A program made the position numbers and the translations under genes. A stretch of DNA of 64,000 bases from Shinisaurus crocodilurus (taxonomy: Eukaryota; Chordata; Lepidosauria; Squamata; Shinisauridae), in NCBI GenBank assembly GCA_021292165.1, contig CM037879.1:289700272-289764271 (forward strand). Reading direction: 5' to 3'. The stretch's first letter is position 1; every line of letters starts with the position of its first letter. The notes beneath the pieces were generated by a model. It was not told the DNA's origin. It ran no database searches and saw nothing but the letters and a program-made list of their open reading frames with translations. Below are positions 10,211 through 22,806 of this stretch, in pieces.

Positions 10211-11384
10211 TGATGCATTTCTTATTTTTATTTTTATTTTTTTGGAGATTTGTAACTGGACCACTCTAAGCTTCTCGGGTATTTTTTTTTCAAATACACG
10301 ATTGTGGAGATAAATGGGAGAACTTGCCGAGAGCAGTTGCAAAAGTATTCTGCGCGGTGACGTTTTTGTGCTCTGCGGAGTTACTCGACTTCCCCCTCTC
10401 TCTGCCCAGTGTGGGGTAGTATCTGGAAGAGCAGCACCTGCACCTTGTCCTGTATGTGTCTTTGTTGGGGATTGCCAAAAGACCTGGGAGAGGATATTGT
10501 GATATATTATCTCTCCCCTCTTGCTTTTGCAAACACAGCAGAGTATACCCAACTACAGGCGAAAAACGTGTGCGTGCGGAGCTGCTGGTTAAAGCAGGGC
10601 TGTGCATTTAGTCGATACAGACTGTCCCTTTTGGACAGGCTGCATCTTCACCTGGTTTCCCCCTTACACTACCAGTAAGACAAACAGTCTTTTGGATGCT
10701 AAAAACAGAGTTTACTCACTCAGATCTTGCAGATTGGATACAGGCAGGCTTAAGGATGTATTTACAGTTGTGCAGGAATCATATGGTAGTCGACCTGTTC
10801 TGAACTTGGGAAAAGTTCAGAACTGCAACTCGGCTACATCTTCAGACATGTTGTTCCTACAAGTTCATGGCTCCGACTGTTTTCCCGGGGCAGGAAGAGA
10901 AGGTGACTGGTTACGCCCACATCCTGCACCAGGAGGTCTGGGTAATGTCCACAGGGTCCCTGCTCTAGGATGCAGAGACTCTGTGGTCCCAATTACATCA
11001 TGCACCTATGCATGGCTTGAGGTTTTGACTGTTCATTCCCAACAGTCTTCCCGTGCACTCCTATCAACATTAGAGGCCATGCTCCCTGCCAACGAAGGTG
11101 CTGGCGCAAGAGATTTTGTTGCCTGAGGCGAAGGACAAGATGGCGCCCCCCCTCCCATTCCGTGTACAAACGCCGACAGGGCTGACCCTTGCATCCTCCT
11201 TCAACATTGACAACGGGACAGCGTTGACGGCAGCAGGCTAGCTTAGGGGGCACATGGCTGGACGAGTGATCTGCACCTCTCTCCTCCGACACCTTGCGGC
11301 CGCTTCCCAGCATCTGCTGCTCGAGGCGACCGCCTCACTCTGCCTAATGGGAGGGCCACCCTGGGCGTGGCAAGTGATTTGAGC
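10211..11384. other. Unassigned sequence
   Basis: No gene or family recognised. The open frames crossing this stretch show no domain or repeat homology that could be named. Confidence 0.35.
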
Positions 11385-11640
11385 ACAAGCGGCGGGGCCT
11401 TTTCAGCTGCGGCACCTGCCGTTGCAGAACGCCGTACCCAGGGAAGCCTGCCTGGCCCCATCTTTTTATAGTCATTTTTGCCATCTCATCAAGATGTACG
11501 TACCTGCCCATGATTTAACATCATAGTCACAGACCCTTCTCCCAGTGCCCCTGCCATCCGAATTTAGGCGTGGGGGGGGAGGGCCTTTTCAGCAGTGGCG
11601 CCTCCATTGACAAAACGCAGGATTGCAACTTTTTCCTTTC
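11385..11640 (+). mobile_element. Two short L2-like 3' fragments
   Basis: Two pieces near 11385-11480 and 11570-11630, with 'ggccttttcagc' followed by the usual 'ggcacctgccgttgcagaac' type phrase of L2-like 3' ends. Decayed. Confidence 0.45.
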
Positions 11641-13139
11641 TTTTGCTAAACATTCCTATGGGTACACTATGCAGTGAGAGACCTGGGCGGCTCAAGAAGG
11701 ATCTTACGTTGGGAGGGTGAAGATGAAAGTGTCTCTGTCCGTGGGGGCCCAGTTCCCTCCTCTGCCATTGAATTCCCTTCCCCTGCTAGTGGTCACCTGC
11801 TAGCAGCGAGGAAAGAGCGTTCTCTATCAGGATTCCTGCGGGGGGGGCGGGTTTGCACACACATCACATGCAGCCCTTGGGACGGAAAAGGCTGCGCACC
11901 CCTGAAATAAGGGATGATAACAACAGCAGCAGCAGCAACAATAACAATTTGGGCCAAATCTTCACTCTTTCTTAAAGACTCCCAGCTGAAAAAATTTCAA
12001 AGGATTTAAAAAAAAAAATAAATCCAGATGGCATACTATCATTTATTTTACCTGTTGTACTTGGAAAAACCAACAGATCTATCGGGGAAACTAGGGTCAG
12101 GAATGCTGCTGAGAGGATGAAAACATAGTACTTGTGCTGGCTCTTCTTGGCTAAAGGCACAAGGCCCGGGTGTCTGTCACGAGCCGTGTAATCAGCCAAC
12201 CCAGTATCCTGTTGCCGCTTGGCTGGGATACAAGGCAACCTATGACTGTCACACAGCAATGCGCCTTGCCCTCTGTTTTGGCTACAACGCTGTGATTTGC
12301 AGACCCAACCTTAGAACCACATCAATCGGACAGGGTAGAAGCCTCCAACCTTAATGAAGGCATTGATGCTCCCGCTGCTGGAGCCGGCGGTCACCTGCAG
12401 TTTGCACTGTAAACACTACTTATTTTCGGTGGGTTTTTAACTGTGGGGAAAAACAAAAGGGAACAAAAATAACCGGCTTAGTTAACTTTGGGGCATAAGT
12501 GGGGGGAATAAATAGGCACTTGCCTTCAGCGCCTAGGCCTGCGCATCCCCCAGGAGCCTGGAATGCACAGCTACCCTGTAAACAGAACTCAAACATCGTA
12601 TGGGCCACACACACACATCCTTATGCCGCACAAGTAGGGATCCGAAGTCCGTGGCACTGCATGGAGTATTTTCGTCCACAATCTGTGGGCCTGAACATGC
12701 CAGGTTCTGTTTGTTTGTTTGTTTGTTTGTTTCCTGCACTTTTCTGGACAAACTTCTTCCCCCAACAAATGTCTACTAGAAAAGGGTTCATTTAAATGAG
12801 GGGCGGGCAAACACGCAGCCTATGGACTACATGTGCCCTGCCCTGGGTCATTTTTGGTGCCTCCTTGCCCGCGCTGCCGAATTTAATTACCACAGTATCA
12901 AGCAGCAAAAATATGCAGCAACGAGCAGCACAATTTTGCCTGCAAACAAAGCACGTGGCGGGTCCCTGAGCACCTTGTTTCCTTGCAACACTGCCAGGGT
13001 TTTTTTTGCCGCCACCGCAGCACCCATTTTGGCAGTGGGGTGGGTGGGTGGGATGCAGCCCCCGGTAGGTTCTGCGGAGGGGCAATGCAGCCCTGGAATT
13101 GCCCGCTCCCACTATCGTGCCCCAACCAGTGGCATTCGG
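11641..13139. other. Unassigned sequence
   Basis: No gene recognised. A (TTTG)n tract lies near 12708-12730. From about 12798 there is a stretch ('gggcgggcaaacacgcagcc') that looks like the start of a MITE, but no partner end was found. Confidence 0.35.
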
Positions 13140-13660
13140 AGAACTCCCTTGCCTCCGATCTTTTGGATAGCATAATGACTAGGAGCCGTTGAGAACCTTC
13201 TCCTCCATGAATTTGTCCAGTCCCCCTTTTAAAGCCATCCCCACGTTCATGATTGGCCATCGTCACTACCTCTCGTGGAAGTGAATTCCATGCTTAACTC
13301 TGCGCTGTGTGAAGAAGTCCCGTCTGTCCTTTTAACTGTCCTGAATCTGCCACCAATCAGCTTCATGGGAGGTGGACCCCCTTGGATTCTAGTGTTATGG
13401 GAGAGGGAGAAAAAGACCTCCCTATCCGTGTTCTGCACATCGTGCGTGATCTTGCACACCTCTATGACATGTCTCCCGCCTTACCCCCCCTTTTTTTCTA
13501 AGCTAAACAGCCCCAGACGTTGTAACCTTTACTCATAGGGGAGTTGCTCCAACCCCTTGATCATTTCAGTTGCCCTTTTCTGCACCTTTTCCAGCTCTAC
13601 AATATCCTCTTGGAGGTGCGGTGGTGACCGGAGCTGTACACCGTATTCCAAGTGTGGTTG
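13140..13660 (-). mobile_element. CR1-like LINE fragment, antisense
   Basis: Read on the minus strand this is a common reptile/bird LINE segment. Phrases such as 'gtgaattccatgcttaactc', 'gtgtgaagaagtcc' and 'ttgcccttttctgcacctttt' recur in CR1-type repeats. No intact frame. Family recognition is from memory of the repeat type. Confidence 0.5.
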
Positions 13661-14027
13661 AAGTGGTGAGTGGGCTTGCGTGTTCCGATGAATCCTGTGA
13701 GCAATGCCGTCAGGAGCTATATACTCCCAGTAGGGTCACCCATGGCGGTAAGGTCCGGGGAGAGGAACCAGACAAAGAACGATCCAAAACATAAAGTCCT
13801 CAACGGCAGAACAGGCGGAAGATAATTAAACCTAAATTACAACGGCTGTGAAGGCGGATGAAGGCTGCAGCAGAGAATGGTTTTCCAATCGTCAGGGTAA
13901 CCGTGCCATTGGATCTCTGCCGTACTCTGTCAAGTTTGTGTGGTGATTCGTTGTGCACCGATCTCCCCACATAAAACAGTTTCACGCACAGGCGTCTTCC
14001 AACCCAACCCATCCAACCCAACCCAAC

Positions 14028-14092
14028 CCAATCTCCTCCTTTTATCCCGGAAGACAATCTTACTCGGTCACGAGTGATCGCCTGATGATGAT
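14028..14092 (+). mobile_element. Zinc-finger LINE, extreme 3' end
   Basis: Very short 5'-truncated copy: 'ttttatcccggaagacaatc' through 'gagtgatcgcctgatgatga'. It is the same 3' UTR as at 14384-14988, 33545-36247 and 43493-44181. The tail consists of ATG/GAT repeats. Confidence 0.8.
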
Positions 14093-14383
14093 GCACCAGA
14101 CTTGTGACCTGTGCAAGTGGCCTTATTTATATATGCATTCTCAGTTTGCACTCAGGCTTTATTATGAACTGGCTGTGTGAGCTTTCCTACCATTTGGAGG
14201 ACAATCCCACCCACCCCCACCCCGGTTGCATTATTGTATGCAAATGAAGCCATTTCTTGTTCTCCATAGGAGTGAACGGCAGCCATTCACTTATATGGGA
14301 ATATGTAAAGGAATACCCCCAGGGAAATCAGGGAACTGAAACTTCCCCACCCATTGCTCATAATCCTAGTATCTGGGATGATT

Positions 14384-14988
14384 TCATCAACGTTGCCTCC
14401 GGAAAATCCTGCGAATTACTTGGGAAGATAGGCGAACAAATGTCAGTGTACTGGAAGAAGCAAAGACTACTAGCGTTGAAAAAATGATCCTTCAACGCCA
14501 ACTTCAGTGGACCGGTCATGTTGTTCGAATGCCTGACTGCCGACTCCCAAAGCAGTTACTTTATTCCCAACTCAAGAATGGAAAGCGGAATATCGGTGGT
14601 CAATATAAGAGGTTTAAAGATGTTCATAAGGCTAATCTAAAAAAATGCAATATAAACATCGAAAACTGGGAAGCTCTGGCCCATGAACGATCTAAATGGA
14701 GGTTGGCCTTTCACAAAGGTTCCATGGACTTTGAAGAAGCCTGAGTGCAAGGAGAAAGGAAGAAACGTGCTAGGCGAAAAGCACGTCAAACGAATCCTTC
14801 ACAGGACCATCTTCCATCTGGTAACCTGTGTCCTCACTGTGGGAAGCTGTGTGGATCTAGAATTGGCCTCCACAGTCACTTACGGACCCATCGCTAGAGT
14901 CTACACAATCTTCTTTAGAATTTCCTCCTTTTATCCTGGAAGACAATCTTACTCGGTCACGAGTGATCGCCTGATGATGATGATGATG
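14384..14988 (+). mobile_element. Zinc-finger LINE, 5'-truncated copy
   Basis: About 600 bp of the LINE 3' end. The frames encode the post-RT region ('LQRQLQWTGHVVRMPDCRLP'), a basic stretch, and remnants of the C-terminal zinc finger, broken by frameshifts near 14745 and beyond. It ends in the 3' UTR and (ATG)n tail. Dead on arrival: 5'-truncated and without the polymerase domain. Confidence 0.85.
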
Positions 14989-15062
14989 ACTGTGTATCAG
15001 ACTGCAGCTGCTTTGTCCCATAGAACTTAATGGGCACAATTAAGAATGGAGACTGTCTTTAT

Positions 15063-15262
15063 GCAGAGATATGGAGCTGCCTTAGACCAAGTCAGGTCAG
15101 TGGTTTATTTAGCCCAGTATCGCCTATGCTGGCTGGAAGTACTCTCTGGGATTGAGGGACAGCCCTGTCTGAGCACCTGTGACCTCTTAAACTGCAGCTG
15201 CTAGCAACCAATCATGGGATCTCCTGCATCCAAAGCTTGTGCTCTATCACTGAGTTATGGTC
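15063..15262 (-). mobile_element. tRNA-derived SINE, second family (antisense)
   Basis: On the minus strand it begins with a tRNA-like head (A-box-like 'aactcagtgatagagc', then 'ggatgcaggagatccc') and runs into a body with 'gcccagtat'. A better copy lies at 45250-45435. The head resembles a tRNA with a TAGCTCAGTGGTAGAGC-type A box. Distinct from the Sauria SINEs. Confidence 0.55.
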
Positions 15263-15339
15263 CTTGCCCTGGGTTGACATTACACACAGTATGGTTACTG
15301 ACTTACAGAGCCATAGATCTATGTGGGTGGGATCAGGTC

Positions 15340-15745
15340 CCCACTGCGCACGGAGAAAGGTTCCAGGGAATGTGGCCACTTATGCATCACCAAAAAAGAA
15401 AACAGGGAAAAAAGAGGAAATGTATCACCACAAAAGAAGACAAAAGTGGACACCAATTTGCATAAAATCGGTATCTGACAATTTATACGTATAGGTGGAC
15501 ATTTAGAAATAGTTCCTACCATTTAAACAGAAATACAAAATATCTCACTAGAGCGGGGAAGATTGTGACCAGGTGAGTTGTTTCTCACCTCCTGCTGCCC
15601 AAAGTACTCACTGTTGATGTCACCGGCCAACTGTCAAGGCCTTCCCTTCTTGTGGTTGTGGTCCTTTATTTTTAAATCAGACTCTGACTGGACAGCCCTT
15701 CAAACAGAGGATGCCATCAAATAGAAGACTGTCCTCTGACTGCCC
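15340..15745 (-). mobile_element. 'aggacagtcctc' dispersed repeat, antisense
   Basis: Same family as 9885-10210, reversed. The MITE at 15757-15891 is inserted in or beside its end: 'ccttcagatacag' continues as 'gatgattgccttctgtaaag' once the MITE and one duplication are removed. Confidence 0.5.
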
Positions 15746-15756
15746 TTCAGATACAG

Positions 15757-15891
15757 CAGTGTTCTCCAACCTTGGGTCCCCAGATGTTTTTGGCCTACAA
15801 CTCCCAGCATGCCCCAGCCAGCAGAGCTGGCTGGGGCATGCTGGGAGTTGTAGGCCAAAAACATCTGGGGACCCAAGGTTGGAGAACACTG
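15757..15891. mobile_element. CAGTGTTCTCC palindromic MITE, complete copy
   Basis: A 135-bp near-perfect palindrome. The left arm starts 'cagtgttctccaacc' and ends 'ccccagccagc'; a few bases separate it from the inverted arm ending 'ggttggagaacactg'. A perfect 8-bp target duplication AGATACAG lies at 15749-15756 and 15892-15899. The CAG...CTG ends and 8-bp duplication indicate a hAT-type MITE. Each arm carries 'ctacaactcccagcatgccc', close to the known ZNF143/THAP11 motif. Confidence 0.9.
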
Positions 15892-15899
15892 AGATACAG

Positions 15900-16284
15900 G
15901 ATGATTGCCTTCTGTAAAGTGGGACACTTGGCCACTATTGAAGCAGTAAACAGCGAGGGGAAAGCTGTTGTAGACAATCCTGAGCGAGATGGCTCCAATG
16001 GTCTGACCTCGTATAATGCAGCTTCCAACATTTGTAGATAGTTTAAAAAAAAATTTTTTAAAAAAATTCCATAATGTGCATCTCACTTTTCCCCCTCCAC
16101 AAACGGTTGCATCGAAGTAGCTAATACTGAGTCATCAAAACAGACACAAATAAAGGCATCAGACCTTTAAACAATGTTGCCCAACAATCGGATCAAGTAG
16201 CGCCCGGTTCATGTTTGTGTCCACAAAGGCTAATAATCAGTGTTGCTCTAGGCTGTGGGTGTCGGAAGCTCCTCTTGATGACTA
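15900..16284. other. Unassigned sequence
   Basis: Continuation of the host repeat of the MITE at 15757, then sequence with no recognised gene or family. Confidence 0.35.
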
Positions 16285-17679
<1,395 letters not shown>

Positions 17680-19690
17680 CAGGGTGACTTTCCCTTGAGC
17701 GCGACATGGGCAAGTTCTCTCAAAACAGATTGTCTGCTTTTCCACGAAGACCTGGTGGAGGGTGCCAAAGCTTCCTGTGGCCTTAGGGTGCGTCCGTTGC
17801 ATCTCTCTTGTCACTGGGCATGTTCGCACGTGTTGGTTGTTGTGCGAACAACCCACGATGCAACTGACAGATGATCGGGCTCACCATGGGTTGTTAGGCC
17901 CCTCCCTTTCCCGTGGTGTCCCCCCTCCCAGGGGACACTGTGGCAGGACCAACTAGTCTCCGCCCTCCTCCTCGTCATCATGAGCAGTTTTCAGCTTGCC
18001 ATGGCTTTTTTCCCCTTTCCCAGGAAGGGCAGCAAGCCAGTGCCAGTGACCCCCAAGTGCTCCTTGGGCACTTGTGGGGCGGCTGGCACCTGGGCAAGCT
18101 TGGCAAGCGCGGCAAGGGCTTTTTGCCATTCTTGCCAAGTGAGTCAGTACAGTAGCCAATCCCTGGTAACCACGATGGGGTCAGTCACACAGGTTCAGAG
18201 GACATGACAACCCATCGTGGGTACAACAACCCCAAGAACAAGCCATGGGTTGTCAGGGTGACGTGTTGCCCTTGAACAAGCCACCCTGTGGTAATCGGTC
18301 TGGGTTTGCACGACACAACAAACCGTCATGGGTAGTGTTGGAAAATGTGACGAGAAGATGTCAACTCTGAAGGGCAAGGGGCAGGGTTCAGTGGACTGAA
18401 CCACTTGATTGAATCAGGGGAGGGAGTGCTGGAAGTTGCCTAGCAACAGGTTTGAATTCCATTGTAACACTCCTCCGACAGTTAGACTAGTCTAGTGTTC
18501 ACTGACTTAACTGATGCTCGCTAGGGTTTAGCAATGCAAGGGATTGACCTGTGTGTTTTCCTTACCTCAAAGAACTGAATGAGTAACGTTTAAGAAACTG
18601 CACTTCTGTAACCATCAAGCTTTAGTACCTGAGTAAACATATGTTACAGTTGTTTACCTTTTAAAAGCATCTGCTTTAGAAAACTAGTCCCGTGTGTGCA
18701 TGGGTTTGTTTGAGAGAAGTCTGCCGCTGCTTCTGTGCTCTGCCATCAGGTAGCAACCCACGATGGGTTGTCATGTCGTGTGAACCCGGTCATTCTGTCA
18801 CTCCTCCGATTAAAGCATCAAAGCTTTCCGGTATCTCAACTAATGCACACGACACACTGGTTAGTTCCCCTGTTTGAGGGGAACGTTTCCTCTTGGGTGG
18901 ATAAAGCATGCAAAATGTACTTAGGTAGCTTAGTCATATTTGAAGCTGCCAGCCTTTTTCAACAAGGGACCTTTCCCATGCCTTTAACAGCAGCCAGACT
19001 CCGATAAATTAAGCAGAAGAAGCACAGATTTCCGATGAAAAGAAATGACCAACCTTGTTGCTGTTACCATATTTAACTCCGAATCCACGTCCCTATTAGG
19101 GCAGGATTCTTATTTCTGTGATTCCCCGGGGAAAATCAGAATACCATATCTTCCCGACATGTTTATATGATCCTAGAAATCACTGTCACAAATTCTTCAG
19201 AAGAAATGTCCCCAGTTTATGGAAAAGAGTCCCCGTGAGTAGGCTTATGGAAGGGAAAAAATGGTTTCATTATTCCATTTGCTTTTGTTATTAAAAACGC
19301 CATTCGTTTTGTTATCCATTCGTTTAAATCACATTAATTTTCACGGAATACTTTCCCCCCACTTTTTTCTTATTTTTGCTGCTGCTAAGCTAGTTAGCAG
19401 CGTTAATTTTGACGGCCACCTCCTGGCTTATATATATATTAATGGAGGGCTCGGGGAAGGCCTCAGGCCTCAGCAGTGGACCCCAACAGCAGGCCAAACA
19501 TGACAAGCGTTGAGGCCAGACACAAAGATGGCTGCACCCACTGGCAACCACCGTTTCTACCCAGAGTGCCCTGGAATGACACAGTGTCCAGGAGGCCACC
19601 ACGGAATTCAGCTGCTGTCACCAGAGAATGGGGTGGCCAGCTGTCCTACTTTACAGAGGATGGTCCTCTATTTTGGAGTGGTGCCAGAGA
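17680..19690 (+). repeat. Tandem segmental duplication, copy B
   Basis: Second copy of the unit at 16285-17679, directly adjacent. It is interrupted by about 970 bp (17818-18790) bounded by 'gttcgcac' and 'gtgtgaac' inverted sequences, and it lacks the microsatellite-containing segment of copy A. Identity over the aligned parts looks close to nine in ten by eye; not computed. Confidence 0.8.
17818..18790. mobile_element. Palindromic-end insertion in copy B
   Basis: Begins 'catgttcgcacgtgttgg' and ends 'ggttgtcatgtcgtgtgaac', so its ends are inverted relatives. Internal palindromes with 'acaacccatcgtgggt' and 'aagccatgggttgtca' match the family at 37637-37830. The unit-A sequence reads continuously across this point, so this is an insertion. 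It carries about 350 bp of unrelated sequence (18400-18740). No transposase seen. Confidence 0.6.
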
Positions 19691-19998
19691 GCAGTCCTCT
19701 ATTTAGAAGTATCCGATATTTGATGCACTGTCCAGTCCAAGCCCGGCTTAGAGATAAAGAACCATTAGAAAGGAGAGTAGGCCCGGGCCTTGAAGTTGCT
19801 TGCCCATCGACAGTGAGCAGCTGGATTGCAGACTGAGCAGGCACACAGGTCACCAGGAATGGGCAACTTGTGGCCCTCCAGATGTTTTCCTTCCGGCATG
19901 TCCCATCGCCCTAGGCAGCAGAGCCAATGGGGAGGGATCATGGGAGTTATAGGCTAAAATATCTCGACGAGGGCCACAGTTTGCCCTCACCCCTGACC
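19691..19998. mobile_element. 'aggacagtcctc' repeat piece and 'gcaacttgtggccctccag' MITE
   Basis: The first part continues the 'cagtcctctatttagaag' repeat. From 19856 to 19998 lies a palindromic element with 'gggcaacttgtggccctcca' at the left and 'gagggccacagtttgccc' at the right. Confidence 0.5.
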
Positions 19999-20435
19999 TG
20001 AGTCAGTCTTCTCTACTATTCTTTCCAAATCTGCACCTATGCATATCGTTTTGCATATGCAAACGTAATGCAAGTTGGTTGGTGCCCTATTTTGTGGTGA
20101 TGCGTACATGGCCATCCTACCAGATACACGTAAAGGAAGCCCCCCTCCCCACAAATCCACATGAATGCTGAATGGGTGCAAATATGATCACGAAAGGAAA
20201 CCCATCCCTCCCCAGCAGTTACTCACAGCATTCACTTTGCAACGTATGAACGCGCCGCGGGCCCAACTAATTCAGTCGTCCATTCGATACAGAACGAACA
20301 GACACCCCTATAGGACCTTTAATCTGGTCCTTGTACCTGTTCCATATTTTTTTTTCTTTAGCCGCTCTAGATTCAAATGGGCCCGTTAAATGCAGCTTAA
20401 AAGAAATGTCCGTGCCCTCGTGCGTAAAAAGAGCG

Positions 20436-20551
20436 TCCCCCCCAACCTGGCGCCCTCCAGATGTGTTGGACTACAACTCCCATAGCTGACTGGGGGGGGG
20501 TTATGAGAATTGTAGTCCAACACATCTGGAGGCTGCCAGGTTGGGGGAAGC
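20436..20551. mobile_element. Palindromic MITE, CCCAACCTGG family
   Basis: Left arm 'ccccaacctggcgccctcca' and right arm 'aacacatctggaggctgcca' are inverted repeats around a short centre. The core 'ggactacaactccca' is shared with the family at 8917-9257. Confidence 0.7.
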
Positions 20552-20565
20552 TGATACATATAACC

Positions 20566-20742
20566 CAGTGTTCTCCAACCTTGGGTCCCCAGATGTTTTT
20601 GGCCTACAACTCCCAGCATGCCCCAGCCAGCGTAGCTGCCAAAAACATCTGGGGACCCAAGGTTTTTGGCCTACAACTCCCAGCATGCCCCAGCCAGCGT
20701 AGCTGCCAAAAACATCTGGGGACCCAAGGTTGGAGAACACTG
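20566..20742. mobile_element. CAGTGTTCTCC MITE with a 67-bp internal duplication
   Basis: The family ends are intact, with an 8-bp target duplication ATATAACC at 20558-20565 and 20743-20750. Inside, 20597-20663 and 20664-20730 are head-to-tail copies of a 67-bp block that spans the palindrome centre. A single outer duplication means the block was copied within one element. Confidence 0.9.
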
Positions 20743-20750
20743 ATATAACC

Positions 20751-21394
20751 TGAAAATCCGCGCGCACCCCGCCCACACACCATAAACCCGACCAGGTTTC
20801 TAGGAGTAATTGGTTCCATGTTTGAAGGTTCCATTCACCTTGAATCTTCTCAGGAGGGGTTGGGAATGAGCTGTAGAAGCATCTGGCTTATTTCTCTTCC
20901 CCTTGTCCCTCCTCTCTCAGGGATTGTTACCCAGAAATGCTCTTGGATTGGAGGGCAAATCCCCCACCCGCCCCCCGAATGGTGCTTTGATGTGGTGGCC
21001 TGCCGCCTCGTTTTTTTTTTTTACTCACAGCCCTTCCAGTCATGCATTTCGATCAAACGCGCCGAGAACGGTCGGTCGGTCGTCTCTTACATTTCCAGAT
21101 GTTTGCTAATCCTTTTTGGCTGCCGGGCAGATACAGCTGGAAAATGTAGCAGCTTTGCTGCGAGGCTGCCCTGGCGGCCTGTATAAATATTAGAGCTGGC
21201 AAATTATGGGAGTGGGCGACGTACAGGGTTTCTTGCTCTTTTTGGAAAGGGCTGTAGGTCCAGCAGCGTCCAAACCTCACACAGGGCAGAGCATACGGCA
21301 ATCTACGTTGCGTTCTTGCACGGCAATTTGCGAACTGTCTTGTGACTGGACCAGGGAGAGCGCGAGGCCCCCTTAAGAACATGCCCACAACACT
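20751..21394. other. Unassigned sequence
   Basis: No gene recognised. Frames across this stretch have no recognisable domain. Confidence 0.35.
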
Positions 21395-21490
21395 AGCCGG
21401 TGACCACTTATGCATCACCCCCCAAAGAGGAAAGATATCCCCAAAATGGTGGAAGACATCAGATTTGCATCAGATTTGCAGATGTTAATT

Positions 21491-21556
21491 TTTTTTTTAT
21501 ATATAAATTTTATTTAAATTTTTAAACAATACAAAGAAAATAACACACACATATAG
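21491..21556 (-). mobile_element. L1-like 3' tail fragment, antisense
   Basis: A very short 3' end (poly-T then 'ttttatttaaatttttaaac') flanked by 'gttaattttt' on both sides, which looks like a target duplication. It lies inside the 'aggacagtcctc' repeat (21395-22070). Confidence 0.5.
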
Positions 21557-21568
21557 TTAATTTTTATT

Positions 21569-21798
21569 ATGTCTTATATTATACCCCGCCTTTTTTTTTC
21601 CTGCAAGGAGCCCAAGGAGGCTTACATAATCCTCCTCCTCTCCATTTTGATCCTCACAACAACCCTGTGAGGTAGGTTAGGCTGAGTCAGTGACTGGCCC
21701 AAAGTCACCCAGTGAGCTTCATGGCCGAGTGGAGACTAGAACCCGGATCTCCCAAGTCCCAGTCCAACACTCTCACCGCTACGCCACACTGGCTCTCA
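21569..21798 (-). mobile_element. Sauria-type SINE
   Basis: Antisense copy from the BovB-type tail ('tataccccgcc') to the tRNA-like head ('cgccacactggctct'). Inserted in the same dispersed repeat as the L1 fragment just before it. Confidence 0.85.
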
Positions 21799-22194
21799 TT
21801 ATTTATATGTGTCGATCCAAATTTGGAAAGAATCACTATAATTGAACTAGAAATACAGTACATCTCACCATAGTGGGGGAAGACTGTGAGACCAGGTGAC
21901 CCGTGTGCCTGACCCGTCTGCCGTCCTGGTGCTACCGGTTGATGGGCAACTTCTAGTTCTAGGCCCCTTCTGCTCTCCCATCTCAGGGTTCTTTGTCTTT
22001 AAACCAGACAGCCCTTCAAATAGAAGACACCTTCAGATAGAGGACTGTCCTCTGTAAAGAAGGACACATGGCCACTGCTATACCCAACACCCTGGACCGG
22101 CGAGAAAGGGGTTTGGACAATGCCAGCTCCACATTTTTGAGGGTGTCCTTGGGCAAGACACCCTCAATAGATGCCTTCTTCAGAGAGCCAACCT

Positions 22195-22460
22195 TCTCAC
22201 TGCCATGGTCACCAGCTGCTCTCTCTCTCTCCTCCTCTTCCTCCTCCTCTTTCTCATCATGGCTGCCACTTGCTTGCTTGACAGGCAGAGAGCCAATGAG
22301 ACAATAAGTGGTGGCATCTCCTGCTCCTCCTCCTCCTCCTCCTCCTCCTCCTCCTCCTCCTCCTCCTCCTCCCCACCACCACCATTGTCTGAGCCGGAGC
22401 GCGAGAGGCAGGTGAACGAGCAGGTTGCAAATGGGGAAGAGGAGGTGCAGATCCAGGGAG
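22195..22460. repeat. Low-copy repeat with (TCC)n array
   Basis: A CCT/TCC array at about 22318-22372 within sequence resembling, inverted, 7837-8040 ('ggctgccacttgcttgcttg', 'agagccaatg', 'gcatctcctgctcctcc'). The long serine- or arginine-rich frames here are artefacts of the array. Confidence 0.6.
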
Positions 22461-22663
22461 CTCTGGCCCCTGCCGGGCGGTGTGGACCCTTGGCAGGTGC
22501 CCGACTATGCCTACGCTTGAAGCCTGCCCTGGTTTTGGATCTCTTGAACTGCCCACGTGGTGTGGGTGCCCATGAGAAACTGTTTCAGAGCCATGATGGG
22601 ACTTTCCGGCGTGCCAGGTGTTGGACCAGGTGTTGGGGCCGATCCGATGCAGACATCGTAGAC

Positions 22664-22798
22664 CAGTGCTCTCCAACCTTGGGTCCCCATAGGTTTTTGG
22701 CCTACAACTCCCAGCATGCCCCAGCCAGCGTAGCTGGCTGGGGCATGCTGGGAGTTGTAGGCCAAAAACCTCTGGGGACCCAAGGTTGGAGAACACTG
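22664..22798. mobile_element. CAGTGTTCTCC palindromic MITE
   Basis: Full 135-bp copy. Target duplication TCGTAGAC (22656-22663) against TCGTGGAC (22799-22806), one mismatch. Both arms retain the 'caactcccagcatgcc' core. Confidence 0.9.
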
Positions 22799-22806
22799 TC
22801 GTGGAC

